Source: Planctomycetaceae bacterium (lineage in GTDB: Bacteria; Planctomycetota; Planctomycetia; Planctomycetales; Planctomycetaceae). Taken from it: a DNA stretch of 63,396 nucleotides. A program made the translations under genes and the position numbers. Location of the stretch: positions 1 through 63,396 of the forward strand of contig JAGQQG010000030.1 in NCBI GenBank assembly GCA_020426325.1. The letters run 5' to 3'. A model generated the notes under the pieces. It did not search any database. It was given only the letters and a program-made list of their open reading frames with translations, and was not told where the DNA came from. This document shows positions 47,029 through 55,737 of this stretch, one piece after another (the first letter of the stretch is position 1; each line of letters starts with the position of its first letter).

Positions 47029-50000
47029 TTAGCCGCTCCCGGGGTAATCGTCGACACTTCGTATGTGAATGGCATCAGCGATGACGTAACCATTGGCAGC
47101 GTCGTTCAGTTCAACAATCAATTCCGAGCCTGTGATACTTACGACAGTGAGCACCTGCCAGTTACTTCCGGTATCCGTGAAGTCGCTGGGGGCTTGTTGT
47201 TGATTCACAGCGATGGTTTGCAACACAGGCCCTTCTGCGCCGTCGGAGATCGCGAACGGAGCATTAGTCGCTCGATTGGAGAAAGCAGACCAGGTTGCCG
47301 AGACCTGGTAAGCTCCCGGTGTCAGGCCTGTGATCGTCCAAGTAGCCGTGTTCGTTCCAATCCCTTTTGTACTGTGCAACAGGTCCAGTTCATGACCGTG
47401 CTGAATAGCGGAAGGCTTCCAGTTGCCAGTCGTCGAGAAGCCGTCGTCTCCATCGTCGATGATCGCCTCGAAGGGGAGCGGTGGCTGGGCGGGTTCGTTC
47501 GTCGGCTCCAGTCGGATGGCATCAGCAATCACGAATCCGTTTGCTGCATTCGACAGTTCGACCACGATTGTATCCCCTGTGACCTCGACGATAACAAGGT
47601 CCTCCCAGTCACTGCCGGCGTCGGAGAAATCATCCGGCTGCTGCTGCTGATCGATCGTTGTTTCGTGCAGAACATGTCCACCGACACCATCCAGGACTTT
47701 GAACGGACTGTTGGTTGCACGGTTGTCATGTGCTGGCCACGTTGCCGAGATGCGATAATTTCCTCGGGGGAGACCGCTGAACTCCCAGCGTGCGACCTTC
47801 AATCCAGAAATGGATGACGAGTTCTTCAGATCCCCGTCACGACCATTCGGCAGCACGGGCGTGTTCCAGGTGCCTGCCGTGGAGAACCCAACATCGCCGT
47901 CATCCATGATCCAGACGTCCGAGAGCAGGATCCGTGCAGTCGCTAAACCTTGCGTGTACACCGCGAACAGATAGAAACCTTCTTCCTGATCAGCCTGCCG
48001 GGTCCAGCCTGTTCCCATGTCGATGAGATCGTCCTCGTCGACGAGCACTGACACCGTGTTGCTGTGTGTGCTGAGATTGAGCACTTCGCGGGCATCCAAC
48101 ACAAGTGTGTTGCTCCCGATGCCGCGAATGTCGATTTGTTCGACGTCCGTGATGCGGTTGTCAGCGATGGCTGTCAGATCAAGCGTGAGGCCGCTGCCAT
48201 CCAATCGAAGCGTGTCGATGCCGTTTCCTCCCTGCACACGTCGTTGAGAGAAGTCGGCGTTCGGAATGGCCATGACATCATGACCTTCTCCACCTCGCAG
48301 CACATCATTGCCGCCGTCCGAGATCAGCAGATCACTTCCCCGCCCGCCGACCAAAACGTCCTTTGCCTCACCCAGCGAGGACCAGAGCGTGTCATCACCG
48401 TCGTCTCCGACTTGCGTACTGCCTGAGTTGTCATACGACTTGCCGTACAGCAGATAAACTTCCCCCGCGTACGTTTGACCGTTGGGATCAGCTCGATCGG
48501 CTGAAAGGAGATAGTCTTCAAAACCATCTCCGTTTACGTCACCAGCCCCCCGCACCGAGAACCCCGAATAGTCGGCTGAATCGATCCCATCAAGGCGGAA
48601 CCCCTGCGTTCCGTCCAGAGACGAAAGTTGCATTATCGGATCAAATCCATCTTCCGCTCCGAAGATCACGGAAGTGGCTCCCGTTCGGAAGTGAGGTTCC
48701 TGCTGAGCAAATGGGACACCAAAGATCAGATCATCGAACCCGTCGCCGTCGATGTCTCCCGCATCGCTGACAGCAAAGCCGGTCGCATCGCCAGCCATCT
48801 GACCGTCAATTTGAAATCCATTACTACCGTCCAAAGCCGACAGCTCCAGTTCCGATGACGGTGGACTCTCACCGCCAAAGACCACGTATGACGCTCCCGA
48901 ATTCACGAGGTTGTTCGGATCTGCCCCCCAGGCACCGATGATCAGATCGTCGAAGCCGTCTCCATTCACATCCCCTGCGCGGCTGACTGCGCCGCCGGCT
49001 CGATCTTTCTCTTGTTCTCCGAGAATACGGAAACCATTCGTCCCATCCAGTGAAGAAGCACTCAGGCTTGCATCAAACCCATTAGCCTTACCGAACACAA
49101 CGTAACTCTGCCCAGCCCGCTGCATGCCGTTCGCAGTGGCCGCATCCGCTCCGATGATGACATCCGCGAAGCCGTCACCGTTCACATCGCCGGCTCTACT
49201 GACCGAGACACCGGTGCGAGCACCCGCCTCATCACCCACGATACGAAAGCCGTTCGCTCCGTCGAGGTCATTGAGGTGCAACTTCGATGGAAAACCAGAT
49301 GCGGCACCGAATACGACATAGGCCGCACCAGCATCCTGAAGGCCGTCCGGATCAGCACCAAAAGCACCGATGATGATGTCCGAGTATCCGTCACCATTTA
49401 CGTCCCCCGCTTCCCGCACGGACACTGCTGAACTGTCGCTGAAATGTTCTCCGACGATTCGGAAGCCATCAGTGCCATTCAGCGTTCCCAAAGGAATGAC
49501 ACTTGAGAACGGCTGATCACTCCCGAACACCAGGTATGTCTCTCCTGAACCACCGTAGGCCGCATTGGCACCGACGAGGACATCATCAAAGCCGTCACCA
49601 TTGAAGTCGCCAGCACTCGCTACCGTCCGCCCTGAGTGATGATGAATATTTCGCCCATCCAATCGGAATCCGTTTGTTCCGTCGAGCAGGTCGAGGTCGA
49701 AGTCCTGCGGGATGCCAGCGGCTGACCCGAACACGACGTAACTGCTGCCAGCATTCGTCAAACCCGATGGGGACGCAAATGGGGCACCGAGAATGACGTC
49801 ATCGAAGCCGTCGCCATTCACATCACCCGCGCCGCTGACTGCGAAGCCGAGCCGGCCTTTCGTCGCCACTCCGTTGATTTGAATACCATCAACGCCATTC
49901 AATGCCCCGAGGTCAATCGGATGAGGAGCGGCGAGCAGCATGCGGGCTTCGAGCGTCTGAATGGTTTGCCCCGCGAGCAAGACGTTCCGACGTCGCTGGA

Positions 50001-50058
50001 AGAGTTTCCCACGACGTCGGCAACGTCGCAGGAAGGAAAGTAGATGAGTGAGGAACAT
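47029..50058 (-). CDS. Giant FG-GAP/golvesin-type secreted protein with LEPR-XLL-like N-terminus
   Basis: 1009 residues. The basic N-terminus ends with QTLEARMLLAA, a variant of the planctomycete LEPR-XLL sorting motif. Seven or so FG-GAP/integrin-alpha repeats follow (AGDVNGDGFDDVILGAPF type, each with a DxNGDGxxD calcium site). Then comes an RTX-like region (VGGRGSDLLISDGGNDVLRGG, about residues 565-590). Two C-terminal repeats of about 125 residues resemble golvesin/Xly carbohydrate-binding domains (DDGDDGFSTTGNWKPS and YQVSATWSAFSNRATNAPF). It is probably an adhesin or matrix protein. Confidence 0.85.
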   Translation of the reverse strand: MFLTHLLSFLRRCRRRGKLFQRRRNVLLAGQTIQTLEARMLLAAPHPIDLGALNGVDGIQINGVATKGRLGFAVSGAGDVNGDGFDDVILGAPFASPSGLTNAGSSYVVFGSAAGIPQDFDLDLLDGTNGFRLDGRNIHHHSGRTVASAGDFNGDGFDDVLVGANAAYGGSGETYLVFGSDQPFSSVIPLGTLNGTDGFRIVGEHFSDSSAVSVREAGDVNGDGYSDIIIGAFGADPDGLQDAGAAYVVFGAASGFPSKLHLNDLDGANGFRIVGDEAGARTGVSVSRAGDVNGDGFADVIIGADAATANGMQRAGQSYVVFGKANGFDASLSASSLDGTNGFRILGEQEKDRAGGAVSRAGDVNGDGFDDLIIGAWGADPNNLVNSGASYVVFGGESPPSSELELSALDGSNGFQIDGQMAGDATGFAVSDAGDIDGDGFDDLIFGVPFAQQEPHFRTGATSVIFGAEDGFDPIMQLSSLDGTQGFRLDGIDSADYSGFSVRGAGDVNGDGFEDYLLSADRADPNGQTYAGEVYLLYGKSYDNSGSTQVGDDGDDTLWSSLGEAKDVLVGGRGSDLLISDGGNDVLRGGEGHDVMAIPNADFSQRRVQGGNGIDTLRLDGSGLTLDLTAIADNRITDVEQIDIRGIGSNTLVLDAREVLNLSTHSNTVSVLVDEDDLIDMGTGWTRQADQEEGFYLFAVYTQGLATARILLSDVWIMDDGDVGFSTAGTWNTPVLPNGRDGDLKNSSSISGLKVARWEFSGLPRGNYRISATWPAHDNRATNSPFKVLDGVGGHVLHETTIDQQQQPDDFSDAGSDWEDLVIVEVTGDTIVVELSNAANGFVIADAIRLEPTNEPAQPPLPFEAIIDDGDDGFSTTGNWKPSAIQHGHELDLLHSTKGIGTNTATWTITGLTPGAYQVSATWSAFSNRATNAPFAISDGAEGPVLQTIAVNQQQAPSDFTDTGSNWQVLTVVSITGSELIVELNDAANGYVIADAIHIRSVDDYPGSG

Positions 50059-50447
50059 GGACCCGCAATCAGTTGAACCGACAGAAATCAGTCGCCAAGA
50101 AACAAAACTTCTGCAAAGTCCTCCTCAAACGCGAATTGGCGACTCCCTCTTTCAAACCTTGCAATCAACCATAAATACCCCAGACTGCGCATGTTTTCAA
50201 TTAACTGCAGTCAACGCATGGTTGCTTTTGTGTGGATTCCCGGACCGTAAGGGGAGATTCGACCCCGAATGGCGATGTAGCCTCGCTGTCCCGGAAAGAA
50301 TTGGAGAATCTGATCATCGAACGGCGACACACAGGAGAGATTCACCCTGCACATACAGCCATCGATCGCATGACCGGAACGATGCAAGCGAGGTCATCAG
50401 GATTCGGCGAGGACGAACCTTCATAAGCCACGGACGAAAAGTCGGCT
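50059..50447. other. Intergenic region without a convincing gene
   Basis: About 390 bases between the 5' end of the FG-GAP gene and the 3' end of tspO, both on the minus strand. Open frames on the plus strand (50048-50473, 50232-50426) lack a good ribosome binding site and recognisable domains. The promoter of the FG-GAP gene should be here, but I see no strong consensus. Confidence 0.5.
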
Positions 50448-50849
50448 TCAGCTCGTCCAGTTCCACCACGTGATTGACAGTTGCAGCACGGTGGCAATGG
50501 ACACCCAGACGAAGTAGGGCATCTGAGCAACTGCCACCCAGCGGATGTGCTTCCAGATCGAGGCCATCATCCAGAGGATTGTTCCCCAGACAATCAGGAT
50601 GTCGAGTGCAGCGAGTGGCAGGTTCCTCAGCCCAAACTGTATCGGGGTGAAGACGAGATTCGCGACCAGGTTGATCGCAAACGGCACCCCAACCATCAAC
50701 GGCAGTTTCCGTCGGGCCACCTGAAGAAAGACAACACCAAACGAGACGATGATGATTGGATAAAGAACTTGCCAGATGGTTCCAATCGTCGACGGCTCCG
50801 GAGTCCACGAAGGTTTCTCAAGGCCGTTGTACCACTCCAACCATGTCAT
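50448..50849 (-). CDS. tspO: TspO/MBR family membrane protein
   Basis: 133 residues from the ATG at 50849, preceded by a GAGGG sequence; an ATG at 50870 would add seven. Five membrane helices are evident, with family motifs WYNGLEKPSWTPEPSTIGTIWQVLYPIIIVSFG at the N-terminus and FAINLVANLVFTPIQFGLRNLPLAALDI in the middle. TspO proteins bind porphyrins and help control stress or tetrapyrrole metabolism. It lies 44 nt after the terpene-cyclase-fold gene on the same strand. Confidence 0.85.
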   Translation of the reverse strand: MTWLEWYNGLEKPSWTPEPSTIGTIWQVLYPIIIVSFGVVFLQVARRKLPLMVGVPFAINLVANLVFTPIQFGLRNLPLAALDILIVWGTILWMMASIWKHIRWVAVAQMPYFVWVSIATVLQLSITWWNWTS

Positions 50850-50893
50850 CGGTTGACCACCCTCTCGCATATCCGAGCGAAAACTGAAATCTA

Positions 50894-53134
50894 TCAGGGG
50901 CGAGGGGTTGCAGCATCGTATCTTCCACCGGACTGATACAACGGCAGGTAGCGATAGTACACCTCGAGACACAGCGTTGCGGTCGCCGTCGTGTAGACGC
51001 GTCCCCCGTACGGTCCCCATTCCCCACGAGGCTCCCAGGAGCCGGCAAACGGTCCCTCAGTCACTTGTTCAGAGACCAGCAGGTCACGAAGTTGTTCATT
51101 CCAACGACGCCAGGCCTCGCCACCGTACTGGAACGTTGCGAGCGTCCCGTAGTACCAGAAGTAATAATTCATAGAGGTGCGCTGCGGCAGGTTTTGCATC
51201 AGATAGCGGATGGCTTCGTTGCTGGACGCGTGTGATCGTTGCAGCCCCAGCATCTGCTTGCAGAACAGTGCCTCGGCCGTCATTGAGGCGGAGACGGCAT
51301 CCGTCGAACGATAGGCCGCCAACCCCCCATCGCGGCCACGGCTCATGTCCTTGAGGAACTGGATCATCTTCTCTTTGGTATCGGTCGGGACAGGAACGCC
51401 CCCCATCTCTGCACTCTTCAATGCCATCAATTGCCAGCCGAACATGCTCATGTCGCCGTAGGTGTTCTTGCGAAACACATACCGCCAAGAGCCGTCCTGT
51501 GTCTGATTCTTGACGATGAAATCGATGGCTTTCACGAGAGGCTGCTTGAGCCATTGGCCGTCTGTGGCCTCCGTGCGCATGGCATAAGCTTCTGCCAGGG
51601 CGAAGCTGGCCATGCCGTGGCAATACATGCCAGCCACGAAACCGGCTTTGCCTCCCAGATAGCCGCTGTCGATCTGCTGGCTGATGATCCACTCCAAGGC
51701 ACGTTTGACCGTGCCAGCATACTCGCCCTTGTCTGGAGTGTGGCCAGCTCCGAGAAATGCGAGCGTCGCCAGGGCCGTAACTCCGGTGTCTGCATCACGC
51801 CCCGCGGTCTCTCGTTCCCCTTTGGGAGCGGTGCCGGCACCGAATTGACTCGCATCCCAGTAACCCTCTGCGTTCTGCGTCGCAGCAAACCACTTCAATG
51901 CATCTTCGACAGCCCGTTCCGACTCCTCGGTTCCACCGAACTCACGTGTGGCAAGCTTCCGTTCTTCCAAGCTGCGGAGTTTGTATGTTGCGGGGACCTT
52001 TTCCAGATCGCTTTGCCGGAGCGGCGCGAAGTTCTGTCGCTCAAGTTCAGGGAATTCCGGCGGACGGTTCGGATTCGTGGAAGTCCCGTCGAGCGTCGCG
52101 AGGGGGCGATCGCTGGATGGCCGGGGCGTTTGCGGCAGGATGTCAAAACGCTGCCGCTCCGGGGCAGAGTCTGCCGCCTCTCGGGGGGAACGGGCAGGGG
52201 AACGTGTGAACTCACGACGACCGGGAAGCGATTTCTCACCTTCAGCATCCGGTTCCTCACTTCGTCCAATCTCCTCGACCTCTAATGGAATCATGGCCGG
52301 ACCGGAACGATTCCGGATGTCTTCGGTCTCATCTCGCTCCTGAAGTTTGGCCAGTTCCTGAGCACGAGCCTGAATGGAGGCCACGTCCGGTTCGGGAAGA
52401 TAGTCCTCACGAGGACGGTCGACAGCACCGAACTTGGGCTTGTCGAGATCGGGCTCCTGAACCGCTGCCGGCGTGTTGGCATCGCTCCGTGCTCGTTCCG
52501 GTGAAGGAACGGCTTGTTCTTCGCGTGCCATCTGCTCAGGAGTCTCGACTTCCAATGGCAGGACCGCCTGCTGAGTCGCACCCTCGATCGCAGCCAGTTG
52601 CTGCTCCGGTAATTCGACTGGCTGTTCGGGCAGGACGGTCACGTCCTTGAGACGCCGCTGATCGAGTTGGACCGGTTCAGGACGCGGCGCTGGCCCTTCA
52701 TCAAGTTCGACCGGTTCCATGGTGCGGTCAAAGCGCGTGAGGTCTTCTGCAACCGTACTGGGGAGTTGTTCCCAGACGGGCGTGTTGCCGCTCCGGAGTT
52801 GATGCGTCGTTTGCGGACTCTCGGAAATGATCGCCTGAATCTCAATTGGCTGTGGTTCCTCTTCGTCCAGATACTTGAGTAGTCGTCCACGGTACTCAGG
52901 AATGAGAGCGACAAGTCCGCATCCCATCGAGATGTGAACAGCCAGCGAGAAGAAAAGGGCTTTGCTGGAGACCTGACGATTTCCCCACCGGGTTGCGAGC
53001 ATGGTCAGGAAATGTGCCCCTGCAAGGACAAAGCCGAGGCAAAGCAACCCCCAGAAAGCGGGCTGCAGGATCGTCAGCAGCAGTTCGAACAGGCGTGTCA
53101 CCTGGATCGAAGGGTCAAAGGCGCCCTGGATCAT
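50894..53134 (-). CDS. Membrane-anchored alpha/alpha-toroid (terpene-cyclase-fold) protein
   Basis: 746 residues. Two membrane helices at the N-terminus (FWGLLCLGFVLAGAHFLTML, ALFFSLAVHISMGCGLVALI). A long Pro/Glu/Arg-rich disordered linker occupies about residues 90-400. The C-terminal 330 residues carry repeats of prenyltransferase/squalene-oxidase type: ALKWFAATQNAEGYWDAS, ALEWIISQQIDSGYLG and AIDFIVKNQTQDGSWRY. The DxDD catalytic motif of true cyclases is not visible. Its ATG overlaps the exbD stop by 4 nt, so translation is coupled to ExbD. Confidence 0.85.
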   Translation of the reverse strand: MIQGAFDPSIQVTRLFELLLTILQPAFWGLLCLGFVLAGAHFLTMLATRWGNRQVSSKALFFSLAVHISMGCGLVALIPEYRGRLLKYLDEEEPQPIEIQAIISESPQTTHQLRSGNTPVWEQLPSTVAEDLTRFDRTMEPVELDEGPAPRPEPVQLDQRRLKDVTVLPEQPVELPEQQLAAIEGATQQAVLPLEVETPEQMAREEQAVPSPERARSDANTPAAVQEPDLDKPKFGAVDRPREDYLPEPDVASIQARAQELAKLQERDETEDIRNRSGPAMIPLEVEEIGRSEEPDAEGEKSLPGRREFTRSPARSPREAADSAPERQRFDILPQTPRPSSDRPLATLDGTSTNPNRPPEFPELERQNFAPLRQSDLEKVPATYKLRSLEERKLATREFGGTEESERAVEDALKWFAATQNAEGYWDASQFGAGTAPKGERETAGRDADTGVTALATLAFLGAGHTPDKGEYAGTVKRALEWIISQQIDSGYLGGKAGFVAGMYCHGMASFALAEAYAMRTEATDGQWLKQPLVKAIDFIVKNQTQDGSWRYVFRKNTYGDMSMFGWQLMALKSAEMGGVPVPTDTKEKMIQFLKDMSRGRDGGLAAYRSTDAVSASMTAEALFCKQMLGLQRSHASSNEAIRYLMQNLPQRTSMNYYFWYYGTLATFQYGGEAWRRWNEQLRDLLVSEQVTEGPFAGSWEPRGEWGPYGGRVYTTATATLCLEVYYRYLPLYQSGGRYDAATPRP

Positions 53135-53553
53135 GGGCCTCCCTCTTGGGCAAGCTGATTCGCCAGTTGCACATTCGTAATCTGCACCTGCTGACAGAGG
53201 CTCAGCACGTCCATGATCCGCTGATAGTTGACAGCTCCATCTCCACGAACGACGACCGCCTGGTCGGCATAGTGGTCATGGGCTTCCTTGAGGATCGTTT
53301 TCAGCTGATCGATGGTGACCGCTTCTTGCTGGACGTAAAAAGACCCCTCACGGGTCACATTCACCACAATCTCGTCAGGCAGGGCTGTGAGCGGTTGGGC
53401 GATGGAGACCGACGGCAAATCGATCTCATACTGTCGTTCGGCATTCGTGAATTGTGTTCCGACCATGAAAAAGATCACCAGTAGCATCACGATGTCGATC
53501 ATCGGTGTGAGATTGAGCGCAGGCTCCTCTGGCGGGTGAGTTTTCAGTGGCAT
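53131..53553 (-). CDS. ExbD/TolR-type biopolymer transport protein
   Basis: 140 residues. One membrane helix at about 19-33 with the proton-path Asp20 (TPMIDIVMLLVIFFMV), then a periplasmic domain ending near RIMDVLSLCQQVQITNVQLANQ. It should couple proton flow to a periplasmic partner. No exbB/tolQ is adjacent. Its stop overlaps the start of the terpene-cyclase-fold gene by 4 nt (ATGA), implying a joint function. Confidence 0.9.
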   Translation of the reverse strand: MPLKTHPPEEPALNLTPMIDIVMLLVIFFMVGTQFTNAERQYEIDLPSVSIAQPLTALPDEIVVNVTREGSFYVQQEAVTIDQLKTILKEAHDHYADQAVVVRGDGAVNYQRIMDVLSLCQQVQITNVQLANQLAQEGGP

Positions 53554-53809
53554 CGTCTGCGTCCCTTTTCTTCGTCGACAGTTGCCCCCGCATTATACCC
53601 ATTATGCTGTCAGAGGGAGAGACCGACTCTCACTTTGAGAGGGGTGAATGACCTCAGGAGAGGCAAGAGGCTGTTTCATGAGAGGGGAGAATTTCTGTAT
53701 CTCCTTTCCGAAACTCGCTATACCGCCGGCACGGGGCTATTGGCTACGATAAGTACCCGCGAGGCACGTTGTGTTGTTGTGCCTTTGATTGATGCAGGAG
53801 CCCAGCTTC

Positions 53810-55654
53810 ATGTCATATCGTTCCGTCAAACGCCTCCTGGGGGAGACGAGCCTGGAGCGGAAGTGCCGCTTCCTGTTTGGCGGGGGACTGATGCTCCTGA
53901 TCACGGGCAGCTTTTACTTTTACGCCAAACTCAACCTGCGAATCATTCGAGAGCAAACCCGCGAGCAGGCAAGTTTGCTGGTTGCCCCCAGCATTCTGGC
54001 ATACCACGCCCCCCAAGCGGGACTCAACGAGGATTACCTTCCGATTTTTCAGGAAGTGGCTGATGCCCTGCAGGCGGCCCCGGATTACACGTTTGAACTG
54101 CTGCGGCCTCTGGTACCCCAGGGTCGGGAGGCCTCGGCAGATTCGACAACGGCTTATATTCCGCCAGCGGACAAACGAGCGGGCGATCGCAGCGGGCGTC
54201 TGGCGGTGCAGGAACTCATGGCCCTGTACGAAGAGGCTCGAAAAGAGACTAATCCACAGTCTGATCAGCCGGCGGATGTCCCGCTCGAAAAAACGATCGA
54301 AAATACCGAAGACCGAAAATTCGAGTATTACCAGGTCGTCCTCGCGGGTCAGAAGTGTGTTGTGTGTCACGCTGAAAGACAGGGAAATCCCGATCTGAAA
54401 GTCGGCGACATGCTGGGGGTCGCTCATATCTCTATGCCGCTGGTCAAGACGAACCGCGAGGTCCAGAAGAACAACGCCATCCTGATCGCTATGGCATTGA
54501 TCACTGCTTCGCTGGCGATGGCAGCCGCCTATGCAATTGTCCGGTATGTGATCGTCAAACCTGTTCTGCACCTGAAGGATGTCAGCGATGCCATCGCTCA
54601 TGGTGAGTTGGATCAGCGTGCAGACATCCGTACGGGCGATGAGTTCGAAGAGTTAAGCCATGCCTTCAATCGCATGTTGAGGCATCTTGTGACCGTGCAG
54701 GACGAACTCAAACATGTCAACAACAACCTCGATGCCAAGGTCGACGAACTGGCGCAGGCCAACCTGAGTTTGCATGAGATGAACAAGATCAAGAGCGAAT
54801 TCCTGGCGACGATGAGCCATGAACTTCGCACGCCGCTGAACAGCATTCTCGGGTTCAGCGATGTCCTCTCCACCGCAGACAATCTCAACGAGAAACAGCG
54901 GCGATTCCTGACGAACATCTCCACCTCAGGCCAACATTTACTGACCCTGATTAACGATATTCTCGATCTGGCCAAGATTGAGGCCGGCCGCATGGACCTG
55001 CACGTCGTCGAATTCTCGTTGTCGGATCTGGTCGAGCGGCAAACGTCAAGCATCCGACCGCTCGCCGAACGGAAGAACATTGATCTGAAATGGGAGGTTG
55101 ATCCACAGCTTCCACTGGCTCATCAGGACGCGGGCAAACTTCAACAGATCCTGAATAACCTGCTATCCAATGCTGTCAAATTCACCCCAGAGGGAGGACG
55201 GATTTACGTCCAGGCTCTCTGGGAGCCTTCCGGGATGTTGTCGACTTGGACGAATGCCAATGACCGTCAAAGAAACGTCACAGCGAAAGACTTTGCTGTG
55301 ATCGTGGTCGCGGATACAGGTGTGGGCATTCCTCTTGATGATCAGGCCATGATCTTCGAGAAATTCCGACAAGGAACGGTGGCACCTGGAGACGGAGATG
55401 CACTCACTCGTGAGTACGAAGGCACCGGCTTGGGGCTTTCGATTGTGAAGGAACTCTCAAGGTTGTTGGGCGGAGAGGTGACACTCGACAGTGAATTCGG
55501 CAGAGGGAGCACTTTCTCAGTACGATTTCCCCTGAGGCTCCAACCTTCCTTGTCAGCTCAAGACGATTCGCTCAAGCATCAGACCGTCGAATTCCGTCGC
55601 AACAAAGAATTCAATCAGGACGGCAAATCATCTCCCGCACGTGACGCCAGTTGA
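53810..55654 (+). CDS. Sensor histidine kinase with heme-c (DUF3365/Tll0287-like) input domain
   Basis: 614 residues from the ATG at 53810, which has a GGAG ribosome binding site. Membrane helix 1 at about 23-40, then a periplasmic domain with the heme-attachment motif CVVCH (Cys183, Cys186, His187) in the Tll0287-like/DUF3365 context. Membrane helix 2 at about 222-245 is followed by HAMP, HisKA (SHELRTPLNSILGFSD) and HATPase with DTGVGIP and EGTGLGLS. It probably senses redox or a gas ligand through a c-type heme. It has no adjacent response regulator. Confidence 0.9.
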   Translation: MSYRSVKRLLGETSLERKCRFLFGGGLMLLITGSFYFYAKLNLRIIREQTREQASLLVAPSILAYHAPQAGLNEDYLPIFQEVADALQAAPDYTFELLRPLVPQGREASADSTTAYIPPADKRAGDRSGRLAVQELMALYEEARKETNPQSDQPADVPLEKTIENTEDRKFEYYQVVLAGQKCVVCHAERQGNPDLKVGDMLGVAHISMPLVKTNREVQKNNAILIAMALITASLAMAAAYAIVRYVIVKPVLHLKDVSDAIAHGELDQRADIRTGDEFEELSHAFNRMLRHLVTVQDELKHVNNNLDAKVDELAQANLSLHEMNKIKSEFLATMSHELRTPLNSILGFSDVLSTADNLNEKQRRFLTNISTSGQHLLTLINDILDLAKIEAGRMDLHVVEFSLSDLVERQTSSIRPLAERKNIDLKWEVDPQLPLAHQDAGKLQQILNNLLSNAVKFTPEGGRIYVQALWEPSGMLSTWTNANDRQRNVTAKDFAVIVVADTGVGIPLDDQAMIFEKFRQGTVAPGDGDALTREYEGTGLGLSIVKELSRLLGGEVTLDSEFGRGSTFSVRFPLRLQPSLSAQDDSLKHQTVEFRRNKEFNQDGKSSPARDAS

Positions 55655-55678
55655 GGGCGATTGATCTCCACCAAACAA

Positions 55679-55719
55679 CAACGTTCAGCCGCATCATTTT
55701 TGGATGCGGCTGAACGTTG
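55679..55719. terminator. Bidirectional 17-bp hairpin terminator
   Basis: The arms CAACGTTCAGCCGCATC (55679-55695) and GATGCGGCTGAACGTTG (55703-55719) are perfectly complementary, with a 7-nt loop. It sits between the convergent kinase and cytochrome c peroxidase genes. No strong U-tract outside the stem. Confidence 0.8.
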
Positions 55720-55737
55720 ACGATGCTCTCGTGATCG

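Noticed and set aside
50232-50426. Possible small gene of 64 codons on the plus strand
   Set aside because: GTG start without a ribosome binding site, no recognisable family, and a neighbouring frame is equally open.
50894-53134. True squalene or hopene cyclase
   Set aside because: The toroid repeats are there, but no DxDD motif is seen, and the N-terminal membrane helices and long disordered linker do not fit known cyclases.
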